A stretch of 64,000 bases of DNA from Croceicoccus gelatinilyticus (GCF_018398395.1 NZ_JAHCBF010000001.1:186001-250000); one strand, 5' to 3'. Shown: positions 1 through 10,640, numbered from the stretch's first letter. Made by a program: numbers and translations. Notes: generated by a model from the letters alone, not told the origin.

Positions 1-433
1 GGGTACCGATATATGGCAGGAGGGAATGGATGTTGGTGATTTTTCGGAGCAATATCTAGAGTCTTGCCGTAAAAAAGAGTTGGATGCCCTCAACGAGCTT
101 GTTTCCGGCTTGTCTGCGGTATCTCGTCCGCTGTGGATGCTGACATTGGTGAACAAAAAGGATCTTTGGTTTGATCGAGAGGAGGCGGTAGTTGCGCACT
201 ATCGCGACGGGGAGTACGCGGAGGCATTGAAGAGATTGGAAGCTCGATTGGGGTCCGGTGCTTTTCAGCATGAGATCTGCCCTGTAGCCTTGACCATATC
301 GAATTTGACATCACAATCGGGTGAGATTGTTGCGCCGGTACAGGCTGGCTATGATCTGGATGCGAGAAATAAATCTCTTCGAGATTTTATGCGAAAAATT
401 GATTCGCTTATTGAGAAAGCGGGCGGGCAATGA
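1..433 (+). CDS. C-terminal part of a probable P-loop GTPase-like protein (5' end outside window)
   Basis: The frame is open from the first bases of the window, so the ATG at 26 is probably internal and the true start lies upstream. The visible part has a hydrophobic strand ending in NKKD, which fits the G4 guanine-specificity motif (N/T-K-x-D). Further on it carries a hydrophobic SNLTSQSGE segment and a GYD..ar.kSL stretch. This order resembles the second half of a small GTPase domain; G1 to G3 would lie upstream. Its stop overlaps the next ATG by 4 bp, so the two genes are coupled. The low GC content suggests horizontal transfer. The GTPase assignment rests on motif reading only. Confidence 0.6.
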   Translation, partial: GTDIWQEGMDVGDFSEQYLESCRKKELDALNELVSGLSAVSRPLWMLTLVNKKDLWFDREEAVVAHYRDGEYAEALKRLEARLGSGAFQHEICPVALTISNLTSQSGEIVAPVQAGYDLDARNKSLRDFMRKIDSLIEKAGGQ

Positions 434-978
434 GTTATAACTCCGATCCGGACAAGATTTTGAGCTTACTTTTAGAGTACACGAGCAAGCTTAGATCGGT
501 TTGTGATGATCAGATGGAGAGAGAAATTCGCCAAAGAAACTCGCTTTGGTTCTCTGTCTTTTCTTTTATCATAGCCTTATTCATGATTGCCTTCATTTAC
601 AATCAGCAGGTGGTGCAAGGTCTGAGAATTGACCAAATGTATTTTTTCGCATTTTCATTGCTTGCGATATCGGCCATTATTTTACAGATTGCTCTTCTTG
701 TGTTTCGTGTTTCACGTAAGTCAAATCATTGGGATGCCTTAAATATTGAGAGTATCTTATTACGCCTTATCAAATTGGCTTCAGGTGAATTTGAATATAG
801 AAATAATACTCTAAGTGATCGCTTGGAATTTGAAATCCGACTTTCTGAGGCGGAATCAGCTTTGCGCATGTCGAGAGATGTTTTTCATGCTCGCGGTCGA
901 GATGATCGCGAAGATCTGCATGAGCTTCGTGGTCCGTACTCTGAAATTTCGAATGCTTCTGTGTTGCGCGAGAATTGA
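430..978 (+). CDS. Two-TM membrane protein coupled to the GTPase-like gene
   Basis: This 182-aa protein has a soluble N-terminus of about 37 residues rich in charged residues, then two hydrophobic segments at roughly residues 38-57 and 70-92, then a predicted cytoplasmic helical tail that includes a charged stretch near residues 130-165. No known family is recognised. It starts inside the stop codon of the preceding GTPase-like gene (ATGA overlap), so the two products probably act together, with this one as the membrane partner. Base composition is clearly more AT-rich than the ribosomal genes that follow, consistent with an accessory island whose right border lies between here and rpsL. Confidence 0.7.
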   Translation: MSYNSDPDKILSLLLEYTSKLRSVCDDQMEREIRQRNSLWFSVFSFIIALFMIAFIYNQQVVQGLRIDQMYFFAFSLLAISAIILQIALLVFRVSRKSNHWDALNIESILLRLIKLASGEFEYRNNTLSDRLEFEIRLSEAESALRMSRDVFHARGRDDREDLHELRGPYSEISNASVLREN

Positions 979-1376
979 GATTGACCCCCGCCCCAAATCC
1001 GCGTAGGGGCGCGGCCAGTCGAGGGGTTGGGTTTCTCCATCACCGCCGATCATAGAGCTGAACATTGCCGGTGATACGGTAAGGCTCGCGCCAGTCGCGG
1101 GTCTTTTTCCTTTTGGGGGAATGGGCAATTGCCCGCCCGGATATCCGTCAAAGTAACCTGCCTTGCAGGTGGAGCGTTTCGGTTCGTGCGATGCCTGATG
1201 GCGGGGCCTTATATAAAGGCCTGCCCGCCGCACTCGCCCGATCCATTCCTTCCATCGCTGGCAAACGGCTCGGCCAAGAGTTTTTTGGCCCGATCCCATT
1301 CGCACCTTCTCGATAAGGGCGCGGGGGAGGGCGCAACCCGGCGGGGGAAACCCTGTCGGCCAAGGAAGGAAGCTAA
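979..1376. other. Intergenic region upstream of the str operon
   Basis: About 400 bp without a convincing gene. GC content rises sharply compared with the preceding pair, so the island/core boundary probably lies near its left end. The str-operon promoter should be here. A TATATA-like hexamer around 1210-1215 is a candidate -10, but I see no good -35 at the right distance. The rpsL ribosome-binding site (AAGGAAGGAAG) ends just before the ATG at 1377. Confidence 0.4.
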
Positions 1377-1748
1377 ATGCCTACTATCAACCAGCTGGTC
1401 CGCAAGGGCCGCGTCCCGCAGAAGGCCAAGAGCAAGGTCCCTGCGATGGAGCAGAACCCGCAGAAGCGCGGTGTTTGCACCCGCGTTTACACCACGACCC
1501 CGAAGAAGCCGAACTCGGCACTTCGCAAGGTCGCCAAGGTGCGCCTGACCAACGGCCGCGAAGTCATCAGCTACATCCCGGGCGAAGGCCACAACCTGCA
1601 GGAGCACAGCGTTGTGCTCATCCGCGGCGGCCGTGTTCGCGACCTTCCCGGTGTCCGTTACCACGTCCTTCGCGGCGTGCTCGACACCCAGGGCGTCAAG
1701 GACCGCAAGCAGAGCCGTTCGAAGTACGGCGCGAAGCGTCCGAAGTGA
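1377..1748 (+). CDS. rpsL: 30S ribosomal protein S12, with Arg at position 88
   Basis: 123-aa S12 of normal length, first gene of the str operon. It lies at the decoding centre of the 30S subunit and controls accuracy. The conserved [10 protein letters not shown] segment (Lys43, Lys44) is present. In the second loop ([14 protein letters not shown]) residue 88 is Arg, where E. coli has Lys. The codon is CGC at 1638-1640. K88R is a classical streptomycin-resistance substitution, so natural insensitivity is plausible. The start has a strong AAGGAAGGAAG ribosome-binding site. Confidence 0.98.
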   Translation: MPTINQLVRKGRVPQKAKSKVPAMEQNPQKRGVCTRVYTTTPKKPNSALRKVAKVRLTNGREVISYIPGEGHNLQEHSVVLIRGGRVRDLPGVRYHVLRGVLDTQGVKDRKQSRSKYGAKRPK

Positions 1749-1749
1749 T

Positions 1750-1796
1750 CATGCCGGGGGCATGGTCATCCTCGAAAAATCGCAATCGGCGATTTT
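1750..1796 (+). other. Two stacked hairpins after rpsL
   Basis: Immediately after the rpsL stop, CATGCC (1750-1755) can pair with GGCATG (1759-1764). Then AAAATCGC (1776-1783) can pair with GCGATTTT (1789-1796). Together with the repeat that follows they make the rpsL-rpsG gap unusually structured. The second hairpin ends in TTTT and could act as a weak attenuator, or it could be part of a mobile intergenic repeat. Confidence 0.45.
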
Positions 1797-1799
1797 GTC

Positions 1800-1871
1800 G
1801 GGGATCCAGCCCCAAGGTTTTTTGAGTTCAACGCCATCCGCCTCTGGATCCCCGCCTGCGCGGGGATGACG
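1800..1871. repeat. Palindromic intergenic repeat between rpsL and rpsG
   Basis: GGGGATCCAG (1800-1809) is repeated in inverted orientation as CTGGATCCCC (1844-1853). The latter begins a tight hairpin with arms ATCCCCGC (1848-1855) and GCGGGGAT (1860-1867), then GACG. The motif resembles dispersed palindromic repeats found between genes in many alphaproteobacterial genomes. That family assignment comes from memory of the motif, not from a search. No second copy was seen in this window. Confidence 0.55.
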
Positions 1872-1911
1872 AATTGAGAAGGTTGGCGACAAGAAGAAGG
1901 AAGCAAGCGAC

Positions 1912-2382
1912 ATGTCACGTCGTCGTCGTCCCGAAAAGCGGGAAATCCTGCCTGATCCGAAGTTCGGTGATCAGGTCCTGTCGAAGTTCATGAACAACCT
2001 CATGCTCGACGGTAAGAAGGCTGTTGCTGAAAAGATCGTCTATGGCGCTCTCGACACCATCGAAGCCAAGGCCAAGAGCGATCCGGTCCAGCTGTTCCAC
2101 GATGCGCTGGGCAACGTCATGCCGCAGATCGAGGTCCGCAGCCGCCGCGTCGGTGGTGCGACCTACCAGGTCCCCGTCGAAGTCCGCCCCGAGCGTGCAC
2201 AGGCGCTGGCCATCCGCTGGCTGATCACGGCGGCTCGCAACCGTCCGGAAACCACCATGGCGGCTCGCCTGTCGGGCGAACTGATGGATGCCTCGAACAA
2301 CCGCGGCAACGCCGTGAAGAAGCGCGAGGACACCCACCGCATGGCAGACGCAAACCGCGCGTTCAGCCACTACCGCTGGTAA
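1912..2382 (+). CDS. rpsG: 30S ribosomal protein S7
   Basis: 156-aa S7 of family-typical length, beginning [11 protein letters not shown]. It nucleates assembly of the 30S head by binding the 3' major domain of 16S rRNA and contacts E-site tRNA. It is the second str-operon gene, in the conserved order rpsL-rpsG-fusA-tuf. A purine-rich ribosome-binding site (AGAAGGAAG) precedes the ATG. In other bacteria S7 represses str translation; no obvious S7 target was recognised, although the gap upstream is structured. Confidence 0.98.
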   Translation: MSRRRRPEKREILPDPKFGDQVLSKFMNNLMLDGKKAVAEKIVYGALDTIEAKAKSDPVQLFHDALGNVMPQIEVRSRRVGGATYQVPVEVRPERAQALAIRWLITAARNRPETTMAARLSGELMDASNNRGNAVKKREDTHRMADANRAFSHYRW

Positions 2383-2516
2383 GACGTATCTGTGGCGCGG
2401 TGGCCCGAGCCCTAGTGCTCGCCTGCCGCGTCTTCAGATGGTCATATTAGTCACTATATGGGGCGGGTCTGCGGGCTCTCCCCGAACCCAATTCTTAAGC
2501 CCCTAAGGAATTTTCC

Positions 2517-4649
2517 ATGGCGCGCGAATATCCGCTGGAACGCTATCGTAACATCGGCATCATGGCTCACATCGATGCCGGCAAGACGACCACGACCGAG
2601 CGTATCCTCTACTACACCGGCAAGTCCTACAAGATCGGCGAAGTCCACGACGGCGCCGCCACCATGGACTGGATGGAGCAGGAGCAGGAACGCGGCATCA
2701 CGATCACGTCGGCTGCCACCACCACCTTCTGGACCCCCGAAGATCCGACCATGGATCCGCGCTCGGCTCCCGAAGACCTGCGTGCTGACATGCCCAAGTA
2801 CCGCATCAACATCATCGACACCCCCGGCCACGTCGACTTCACCATCGAAGTCGAACGCTCGCTGCGCGTGCTCGACGGTGCGGTTGCAGTCTTCGACGGC
2901 GTAGCAGGCGTCGAACCGCAGTCCGAAACCGTGTGGCGCCAGGCTGACAAGTACGGCGTGCCCCGGATGTGCTTCATCAACAAGCTCGACCGCACCGGCG
3001 CAGACTTCTACTACTGCGTACAGTCGATCATCGACCGCCTCGGCGCGAAGCCGCTGGTGCTCTATCTCCCGATCGGCGCGGAAAGCGACCTTGAGGGCGT
3101 TGTCGACCTGGTCAACAACCGCGGCATCGTGTGGCAGGCAGAAGACCTCGGCGCGAAGTACGAGTTCGTCGACATTCCGGCCGACATGGCTGACAAGGTC
3201 GCCGAATACCGCGAGCAGCTGATCGAGACCGTCGTCGAACAGGACGATGATGTCATGGAGCAGTACCTCGAAGGTAACGAGCCCGACGTCGCGACGCTCA
3301 AGAAGCTGATCCGCAAGGGCACCATGGCGCGTGACTTCGTGCCGGTTACCTGTGGCTCGGCCTTCAAGAATAAGGGCGTTCAGCCCCTGCTCGACGCGGT
3401 TGTCGACTACATGCCGTCGCCGCTCGACGTTCCGGCCATCAAGGGCGTTCTGCCCGACAGCGATGAAGAACAGACCCGTCCGTCAAGCGACGACGAGCCG
3501 TTCTCGGCGCTGGCCTTCAAGATCATGAACGACCCGTTCGTCGGTTCGCTCACCTTCACGCGCATCTACTCGGGCAAGCTTGCCAAGGGTGCGGTCCTGA
3601 ACTCGGTTAAGGACAAGAAGGAAAAGATCGGCCGCATGCTGCTGATGCACTCCAACAACCGTGAAGACATCGATGAAGCCTTCGCGGGCGACATCGTTGC
3701 TATCGCGGGCCTCAAGGAAACGACGACCGGTGACACGCTGTGCGCACCGAACGCTCCGATTATCCTTGAGCGCATGGAGTTCCCCGAGCCGGTTATCGAA
3801 CTGTCGGTCGAACCCAAGACCAAGGCTGACCAGGAAAAGATGGGCGTCGCCCTCAACCGCCTGGCTGCTGAGGACCCCTCGTTCCGCGTTACGACCGATC
3901 ACGAATCGGGCCAGACGATCATCAAGGGCATGGGCGAGCTGCACCTCGACATTCTTGTCGATCGCATGAAGCGCGAGTTCAAGGTCGAAGCCAACGTCGG
4001 TGCGCCGCAGGTTGCTTATCGCGAATACCTCGGCAAGCCGGTCGACGTCGACTACACCCACAAGAAGCAGTCGGGTGGTTCGGGCCAGTTCGGTCGCGTG
4101 AAGCTGAAGGTTGAGCCGGGTGAACGCGGTCAGGGCTTCGTCTTCAACGACGAGATCAAGGGCGGTAACATTCCGAAGGAATATATCCCCGCGATCGAAA
4201 AGGGTCTGCGCGAGCAGGCCGAGAGCGGCTTCCTGGTCGGCTTCCCGATCATCGACTTCACCGTCACCCTGTATGATGGTGCGTACCACGACGTCGACTC
4301 GAGCGCGATCGCGTTCGAAATCGCAGGTCGCGGCGCGATGCGCGAAGTCGCGCAGAAGGCTGGCATCAAGCTTCTCGAACCGATCATGAAGGTCGAGGTC
4401 GTCACTCCCGAGGATTACCTCGGCGACGTGATCGGCGACCTCAACTCGCGTCGTGGCCAGATCCAGGGCACCGACTCGCGCGGTAACGCACAGGCTGTCG
4501 AAGCCAACGTGCCGCTGGCCAACATGTTCGGCTACGTCAACGAACTGCGCTCGTTCACTCAGGGCCGCGCCCAGTACACGATGCAGTTCAGCCACTACGA
4601 CGAGGTCCCGGCGAATGTCGCGGCCGAAGTTAAGGAAAAGCTCGCCTAA
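2517..4649 (+). CDS. fusA: Translation elongation factor G
   Basis: 710-aa EF-G, the GTPase that drives tRNA-mRNA translocation and, with RRF, ribosome recycling. The P-loop AHIDAGKT is at residues 17-24, followed by DTPGH (G3) and NKLD (G4). The later beta-barrel and domain III-V regions are complete, ending in [10 protein letters not shown]. The 134-bp gap from rpsG and the conserved order support operon membership. The stop codon lies in the loop of a small perfect hairpin (4641-4655). Confidence 0.98.
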   Translation: MAREYPLERYRNIGIMAHIDAGKTTTTERILYYTGKSYKIGEVHDGAATMDWMEQEQERGITITSAATTTFWTPEDPTMDPRSAPEDLRADMPKYRINIIDTPGHVDFTIEVERSLRVLDGAVAVFDGVAGVEPQSETVWRQADKYGVPRMCFINKLDRTGADFYYCVQSIIDRLGAKPLVLYLPIGAESDLEGVVDLVNNRGIVWQAEDLGAKYEFVDIPADMADKVAEYREQLIETVVEQDDDVMEQYLEGNEPDVATLKKLIRKGTMARDFVPVTCGSAFKNKGVQPLLDAVVDYMPSPLDVPAIKGVLPDSDEEQTRPSSDDEPFSALAFKIMNDPFVGSLTFTRIYSGKLAKGAVLNSVKDKKEKIGRMLLMHSNNREDIDEAFAGDIVAIAGLKETTTGDTLCAPNAPIILERMEFPEPVIELSVEPKTKADQEKMGVALNRLAAEDPSFRVTTDHESGQTIIKGMGELHLDILVDRMKREFKVEANVGAPQVAYREYLGKPVDVDYTHKKQSGGSGQFGRVKLKVEPGERGQGFVFNDEIKGGNIPKEYIPAIEKGLREQAESGFLVGFPIIDFTVTLYDGAYHDVDSSAIAFEIAGRGAMREVAQKAGIKLLEPIMKVEVVTPEDYLGDVIGDLNSRRGQIQGTDSRGNAQAVEANVPLANMFGYVNELRSFTQGRAQYTMQFSHYDEVPANVAAEVKEKLA

Positions 4650-4687
4650 GGCGAGTGGGGCCAAGGAGAAGCTTGCACAAGCTTCTC
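4641..4687 (+). other. Paired hairpins at the fusA stop codon
   Basis: CTCGCC (4641-4646) and GGCGAG (4650-4655) enclose the TAA stop as a 3-nt loop. A second hairpin follows with 10-nt complementary arms, GAGAAGCTTG (4666-4675) and CAAGCTTCTC (4678-4687). Neither is followed by a T-run, so they are more likely processing or translation-coupling elements than terminators. Confidence 0.5.
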
Positions 4688-4786
4688 AACCGGTTTAGGG
4701 GCGGCGCCTGATTCAGCGGGTGCCGTCTCTGTCCCGCCTAAAATCAAAATTGATCAACTGATCCAGACGAACAGAGGTTTTTTAAA

Positions 4787-5962
<1,176 letters not shown>

Positions 5963-5975
5963 TATAGGCACGCGC

Positions 5976-6012
5976 ACCGGCGGGGGTGATTCACTCCCGC
6001 CGGTCGGAATTT
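5976..6012 (+). terminator. Rho-independent-like terminator after tuf
   Basis: ACCGGCGGG (5976-5984) pairs with CCCGCCGGT (5996-6004). The stem continues inward through a G-T wobble and three more pairs to a 3-nt loop. A short T-tract (AATTTT) follows. This marks the probable end of the str operon before rpsJ. Confidence 0.65.
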
Positions 6013-6130
6013 TCGGAAGGGCCGCCCCTTCCCGCGTCGGGAAACTGACGATGGTGAGGCGGGGCGGTTCTTTCTTTTTTGGTGGGGGCTTCGGCCCTTG
6101 CTTTTTGGCTCTTTCGCATCGGTATTGGAC

Positions 6131-6442
6131 ATGGAAGCTCAGAACATCCGCATTCGCCTCAAGGCGTTTGACCACCGCGTACTCGACCAGGCTACTGGCG
6201 AAATCGCAGAAACCGCACGCCGCACCGGCGCGCTTATTCGGGGCCCCATTCCGCTGCCGACGCGTATCGAGAAGTTCACCGTGAACCGCGGTCCGCACAT
6301 CGACAAGAAGTCGCGTGAGCAGTTCGAGGTGCGTACCTACAAGCGGCTGCTCGACATCGTGCAGCCCAACGCCGCAACCGTCGACGCGCTGATGAAGCTC
6401 GACCTCGCTGCAGGCGTGAACGTGGAGATCAAGCTGGCCTGA
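6131..6442 (+). CDS. rpsJ: 30S ribosomal protein S10
   Basis: 103-aa S10, starting [13 protein letters not shown], of family-typical length. It is part of the 30S head and doubles as NusE in transcription antitermination. The ATG at 6131 is chosen because it matches the family start; an upstream in-frame TTG at 6098 would add 11 unrelated residues. It opens the S10 operon but is separated from rplC by a 187-nt structured spacer. Confidence 0.96.
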   Translation: MEAQNIRIRLKAFDHRVLDQATGEIAETARRTGALIRGPIPLPTRIEKFTVNRGPHIDKKSREQFEVRTYKRLLDIVQPNAATVDALMKLDLAAGVNVEIKLA

Positions 6443-6629
6443 GGCCGGTCTTAGGTCTTCACTTCGAAGACTTAGGGATACCGCCGGAAATTCTTTCCGG
6501 GCTGCGTCCCCCGTCTCGCTCTCTCTTTCGGGGGAGGGCATTATCAGCCCGGACGGGGCGACGCATGAAAATCTGGGCTGACACGCACCATGGGATGGGC
6601 CCTTGGTGCCTCTGTTAGGAGATTAGGTC
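6443..6629 (+). promoter_or_regulatory. Highly structured leader between rpsJ and rplC
   Basis: Five consecutive potential hairpins fill this spacer: 6451-6475 (10-bp stem including wobbles), 6484-6500 (CCGGAAA with TTTCCGG), 6508-6534 (CCCCCG with CGGGGG), 6544-6581 (TCAGCCC with GGGCTGA) and 6585-6609 (GCACCA with TGGTGC). The rplC ribosome-binding site (GGAG) lies after the last. The position suggests an S10-operon control region, as known for the L4-bound leader of E. coli, but the role here is inferred. Confidence 0.5.
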
Positions 6630-7484
6630 ATGCGCACTGGCGTGATCGCTAAAAAGGTCGGGATGACCCGCCTTTTCCAGGAGGATGGACGTCACGTTCC
6701 CGTGACCGTTCTGGCCCTGGAAGATTGCCAGGTCGTTTCGCACCGCACGATGGACCGCGACGGTTATGTCGCCGTTCAGCTCGGCGCGGGTGAAGCGAAG
6801 CTGAAGAATGTTGCTAAGCCGCAGCGCGAACATTTCGCCAAGGCTGAAGTGACCCCGAAGATGAAGGTCGCTGAATTCCGCGTCGAGGCCGAAGACGGTC
6901 TCCCGCCGGTCGGCGCCACCATCAGCGCGGAACATTTCATCGCCGGCCAGAAGGTCGACATCACCGGTCACACGCAGGGCAAGGGCTTCGCCGGCGCCAT
7001 GAAGCGTTGGGGCTTCGGGGGCATGCGCGCCACGCACGGCGTGTCGATCAGCCACCGTGCTCACGGTTCGACCGGTAACCGCCAGGATCCGGGTCGTGTC
7101 TTCAAGAACAAGAAGATGGCCGGCCACATGGGCGATCGCCAGCGCACGCAGCAGAACCTCGAGATCGTGCGCACCGACGCCGACCGCGGCCTGCTCTTCG
7201 TCAAGGGCTCGGTCCCGGGTGCGAAGAACTCGTGGCTCGTCGTCACCGACGCCGTGAAGCTCCCGCTTCCCGAAGGCCTGCCGTTCCCGGCAGCCCTGCT
7301 CGAGAAGAAGAGCACGCAGCCCGAGCACGACGAAGCGCCAGCCGGCATGGTCGAGAGCGCTGCCGAGCACGAAGTGCAGCCGGAAGTTTCCGCCGAACAG
7401 CAGGCTGAACTGCTGAAGGAACAGGAAGCCGGTGCCGACACCGAAAACAACGCTGCCGAAGGCGGCGAGAACAAGGAGGGCTGA
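6630..7484 (+). CDS. rplC: 50S ribosomal protein L3 with long acidic C-terminal tail
   Basis: L3 binds near the 3' end of 23S rRNA and helps start 50S assembly; its central loop reaches the peptidyl-transferase centre. The core (start [42 protein letters not shown] loop region in the middle) is normal. The protein is 284 aa against about 210 in E. coli. The excess is mainly a tail of about 56 residues (229-284) rich in Glu, Ala and Gln, predicted disordered or helical. The function of the tail is unknown; it is probably a lineage trait. Confidence 0.97.
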   Translation: MRTGVIAKKVGMTRLFQEDGRHVPVTVLALEDCQVVSHRTMDRDGYVAVQLGAGEAKLKNVAKPQREHFAKAEVTPKMKVAEFRVEAEDGLPPVGATISAEHFIAGQKVDITGHTQGKGFAGAMKRWGFGGMRATHGVSISHRAHGSTGNRQDPGRVFKNKKMAGHMGDRQRTQQNLEIVRTDADRGLLFVKGSVPGAKNSWLVVTDAVKLPLPEGLPFPAALLEKKSTQPEHDEAPAGMVESAAEHEVQPEVSAEQQAELLKEQEAGADTENNAAEGGENKEG

Positions 7485-7487
7485 TCC

Positions 7488-8111
7488 GTGAAGGTGAAGG
7501 TCCAGAAACTCGACGGCAAGGCGTCGGGCGACATCGAGCTGAACGACGACGTCTTCGGTCTCGAACCGCGTGCGGATATCCTGCACCGCGTTGTCACCTG
7601 GCAGCTTTGGAACCGTCGCGGCACTGCCCGCCCGACGCGTGAGCGTTCGGACGTGGCCCGCACCGGCAAGAAGTGGGGTCGCCAGAAGGGCGGCGGCACG
7701 GCTCGCCACGGCGATCGCAAGGCTCCCGTCTTCATCGGCGGTGGTAAGGCTCACGGTGCCCGCAAGCGCGATTTCGACATCTCGCTGAACAAGAAGGTCC
7801 GCGCTCTCGGTCTGAAGATGGCCCTGTCGAGCAAGGCTAAGGACGGCCTCGTCGTCGTCGACAGCCTCGAACTCGCAGACGCCAAGACCAAGGCTCTCAA
7901 GGCCCAGTTCGAGAAGCTCGGCTTTGGCGGCAAGGTCCTCGTGATCGACGGTGACAGCGTCAACGACGGTTTTCGCAAGGCTGCGGGCAACCTTCCGGGC
8001 GTCAATGTCCTGCCGGCCGTAGGCGCCAACGTCTACGACATCCTGAAGCACGACACGCTGATCCTCACGAAGGACGCTGTCGAAAAGCTGGAGGCCCGCT
8101 TCAATGGCTAA
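7488..8111 (+). CDS. rplD: 50S ribosomal protein L4
   Basis: 207-aa L4, whose extended loop lines the peptide exit tunnel. The tunnel-loop region ([16 protein letters not shown], then a Lys/Gly-rich stretch) is intact. GTG is the start, 3 nt after the rplC stop, with AAGGAGG placed ideally upstream at 7473-7479. In enterobacteria L4 is also the repressor of the S10 operon. The 3' end overlaps rplW by 8 bp, so the two are translationally coupled. Confidence 0.97.
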   Translation: MKVKVQKLDGKASGDIELNDDVFGLEPRADILHRVVTWQLWNRRGTARPTRERSDVARTGKKWGRQKGGGTARHGDRKAPVFIGGGKAHGARKRDFDISLNKKVRALGLKMALSSKAKDGLVVVDSLELADAKTKALKAQFEKLGFGGKVLVIDGDSVNDGFRKAAGNLPGVNVLPAVGANVYDILKHDTLILTKDAVEKLEARFNG

Positions 8112-8412
8112 GGCTAAGGAAATCGACGTGCGGCACTACGACGTGATCGTCGCCCCGCACATCACCGAGAAGTCGACGCTTCTTTCGGAAAACAACGCTG
8201 TGGTTTTCAAGGTGGCGGAAACCGCCACGAAGCCGCAGATCAAGGAGGCCGTCGAAGCGCTGTTCGACGTCAAGGTCACCGGCGTGAACACCATGGTCCA
8301 GAAGGGCAAGGTCAAGCGCTGGAAGGGCAAGCCCTACAAGCGCGTCGATGTGAAGAAGGCGATCGTGACGCTGGCCGAAGGCCAGTCCATCGACGTCACC
8401 AGCGGTATCTGA
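8104..8412 (+). CDS. rplW: 50S ribosomal protein L23
   Basis: 102-aa L23, located at the tunnel exit where it docks trigger factor and SRP. The family signature around [17 protein letters not shown] is clear, as is the later [11 protein letters not shown]. The ATG lies inside the last codons of rplD (8-bp overlap). It is followed closely by rplB in the conserved S10 order. Confidence 0.97.
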   Translation: MAKAKEIDVRHYDVIVAPHITEKSTLLSENNAVVFKVAETATKPQIKEAVEALFDVKVTGVNTMVQKGKVKRWKGKPYKRVDVKKAIVTLAEGQSIDVTSGI

Positions 8413-8424
8413 GGCTAGAGACTG

Positions 8425-9261
8425 ATGGCACTGAAGAACTACAAACCGACTTCGCCGGCCCGCCGCGGCCTGGTGCTCGTCGACAAGTCGAGCCTCTGGA
8501 AGGGCAAGCCCGTCAAGGCGCTCACCGAAGGCAAGCGCAAGACGGGTGGCCGTAACAACAAGGGCCACGTGACTTCGCGCGGCATCGGTGGCGGTCACAA
8601 GCAGAAGTACCGCTACATCGACTTCAAGCGTCGCAAGTGGGACGTCCCCGCGACCGTCGAGCGTCTCGAGTACGACCCGAACCGCACCGCGTTCATCGCT
8701 CTCATCAAGTATGAGGACGGCGAGCAGGCTTACATCATCGCTCCGCAGCGTCTGGCTGTCGGCGACACGATCATCGCTGCTGAAAAGGCTGACACCAAGC
8801 CCGGCAACGCCATGCTCCTGTCGCAGATGCCGGTCGGTACGATCGCCCACAACCTGGAGATGAAGCCGGGCAAGGGCGCGCAGATCGCACGTTCGGCCGG
8901 TGCATATGCCCAGATCGTCGGTCGCGACCGCGGCATGGTCATCGTGCGCCTCGGCTCGGGTGAACAGCGTTACCTGCGCGGTGACTGCATGGGCACCGTC
9001 GGCGCCGTGTCGAACCCCGACAACTCCAACCAGACGCTGGCCAAGGCCGGTCGTCGTCGTTGGATGGGCGTGAAGCCGCTTACCCGCGGTGTCGCTAAGA
9101 ACCCGGTCGACCACCCGCACGGTGGTGGTGAAGGCCGCACCTCGGGTGGCCGTCATCCGGTTACTCCGTGGGGCAAGCCGACCAAGGGCGCCCGCACCCG
9201 TCACAACAAGTCGACGGACAAGATGATCATCCGTTCGCGTCACGCGAAGAAGAAGAGGTAA
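8425..9261 (+). CDS. rplB: 50S ribosomal protein L2
   Basis: 278-aa L2, needed for subunit association and for peptidyl-transferase centre assembly. The highly conserved C-terminal [10 protein letters not shown] motif, which contains the functionally important His, and the following [15 protein letters not shown] are intact. It lies 12 bp after rplW and 6 bp before rpsS in the same operon. Confidence 0.98.
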   Translation: MALKNYKPTSPARRGLVLVDKSSLWKGKPVKALTEGKRKTGGRNNKGHVTSRGIGGGHKQKYRYIDFKRRKWDVPATVERLEYDPNRTAFIALIKYEDGEQAYIIAPQRLAVGDTIIAAEKADTKPGNAMLLSQMPVGTIAHNLEMKPGKGAQIARSAGAYAQIVGRDRGMVIVRLGSGEQRYLRGDCMGTVGAVSNPDNSNQTLAKAGRRRWMGVKPLTRGVAKNPVDHPHGGGEGRTSGGRHPVTPWGKPTKGARTRHNKSTDKMIIRSRHAKKKR

Positions 9262-9267
9262 GCGGTC

Positions 9268-9543
9268 ATGGCTCGTTCGCTCCGCAAGGGTCCGTTCGTG
9301 GACCTCCACCTGCTGAAGAAGGCCGAGACCGCCCAGGAATCGGGCGGCCGCGCGCCGATCAAGACCTGGTCGCGTCGTTCGACGATTCTTCCGCAGTTCG
9401 TTGGCCTGACGATCAACGTCTACAATGGCCAGAAGCACATCCCCGTGTCCGTCAATGAGGACATGGTCGGCCACAAGCTCGGTGAATTCGCGCCCACGCG
9501 TTCGTTCCCGGGTCACGCCGCTGACAAGAAGGGCAAGCGCTGA
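9268..9543 (+). CDS. rpsS: 30S ribosomal protein S19
   Basis: 91-aa S19, starting [12 protein letters not shown], which forms a complex with S13 in the 30S head. The conserved [16 protein letters not shown] segment is present near the C-terminus. The stop (TGA) shares its last base with the ATG of rplV (TGATG arrangement), indicating translational coupling. Confidence 0.97.
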   Translation: MARSLRKGPFVDLHLLKKAETAQESGGRAPIKTWSRRSTILPQFVGLTINVYNGQKHIPVSVNEDMVGHKLGEFAPTRSFPGHAADKKGKR

Positions 9544-9920
9544 TGAGCAAGCAGGCAGCTCCGCGCCGCGTCGGTGACAAGGAAGCGCTGGCAGTCGGGA
9601 CCACGATCCGTGGCTCGGCCCAGAAGCTGAACCTCGTCGCCGGTCTGATCCGCGGCAAGAAGGCCGAGGACGCGCTGAACATTCTCGCGTTCTCCAAGCG
9701 CGCCATGGCCCAGGACGCACGCAAGGTCCTGGCCTCGGCGATCGCCAATGCCGAGAACAACCACAACCTGGATGTCGATGCGCTCGTCGTGGCTGAAGCC
9801 TCGGTCGGCAAGTCGATCACCATGAAGCGTTTCCACACGCGGGGCCGTGGCAAGTCCACGCGCATCCTGAAGCCGTTCAGCCGGCTGCGCATCGTGGTTC
9901 GCGAAGTCGAGGAGGCCTGA
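9543..9920 (+). CDS. rplV: 50S ribosomal protein L22
   Basis: 125-aa L22, whose beta-hairpin lines the constriction of the peptide exit tunnel. The C-terminal [22 protein letters not shown] region forms that hairpin and is intact. It overlaps rpsS by one base and is followed 3 nt later by rpsC. Confidence 0.97.
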   Translation: MSKQAAPRRVGDKEALAVGTTIRGSAQKLNLVAGLIRGKKAEDALNILAFSKRAMAQDARKVLASAIANAENNHNLDVDALVVAEASVGKSITMKRFHTRGRGKSTRILKPFSRLRIVVREVEEA

Positions 9921-9923
9921 TCC

Positions 9924-10619
9924 ATGGGTCATAAATCCAATCCGATCGGTCTGCGTCTCCAGATCAACCGCACCTGGGACAGCCGCTGGTACGCCGAAGG
10001 GCGCGACTATGCCGGTCTGCTCAAGGAAGACATCGAGATCCGCAAGTTCATCGTCGACACGCTGCCGCAGGCCGCGATCTCGAAGGTGGTCATCGAGCGT
10101 CCGGCCAAGCTGTGCCGCATCTCGATCTACGCGGCTCGCCCCGGTGTGATCATCGGCAAGAAGGGCGCTGACATCGAGAAGCTTCGTTCGAAGCTCTCGA
10201 AGATGACCGACAGCGAAGTGAAGCTGAACATCGTCGAAATCCGCAAGCCGGAAATCGACGCCAAGCTCGTCGCACAGGGCATCGCCGACCAGCTCGTTCG
10301 CCGCGTGGCTTTCCGCCGTGCGATGAAGCGCGCCGTTCAGTCGGCTCTGCGTCTTGGCGCCGAAGGCATCAAGATCACTTGCGGTGGTCGTCTCGGCGGT
10401 GCGGAAATCGCTCGCGTCGAGTGGTACCGTGAAGGCCGCGTGCCGCTTCACACCCTGCGTGCTAACGTCGACTACGCCGAAGCCGAAGCGCTGACCGCGT
10501 ACGGCATCATCGGCATCAAGTGCTGGATCTTCAAGGGCGAGATCATGGCACACGACCCGATGGCGCAGGACCGTCTGATGATGGAGGCCCAGACCTCCGG
10601 CGTGCGTCCCGCGCGCTGA
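9924..10619 (+). CDS. rpsC: 30S ribosomal protein S3
   Basis: 231-aa S3, part of the mRNA entry channel and helicase function of the 30S subunit. It begins [12 protein letters not shown]. The type II KH domain carries its GxxG loop in [14 protein letters not shown] at about residues 74-87. The C-terminal domain is complete. It is followed by a 21-bp gap and then rplP. Confidence 0.98.
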   Translation: MGHKSNPIGLRLQINRTWDSRWYAEGRDYAGLLKEDIEIRKFIVDTLPQAAISKVVIERPAKLCRISIYAARPGVIIGKKGADIEKLRSKLSKMTDSEVKLNIVEIRKPEIDAKLVAQGIADQLVRRVAFRRAMKRAVQSALRLGAEGIKITCGGRLGGAEIARVEWYREGRVPLHTLRANVDYAEAEALTAYGIIGIKCWIFKGEIMAHDPMAQDRLMMEAQTSGVRPAR

Positions 10620-10640
10620 GGTTAGGGTAAGGTAAGAGCA

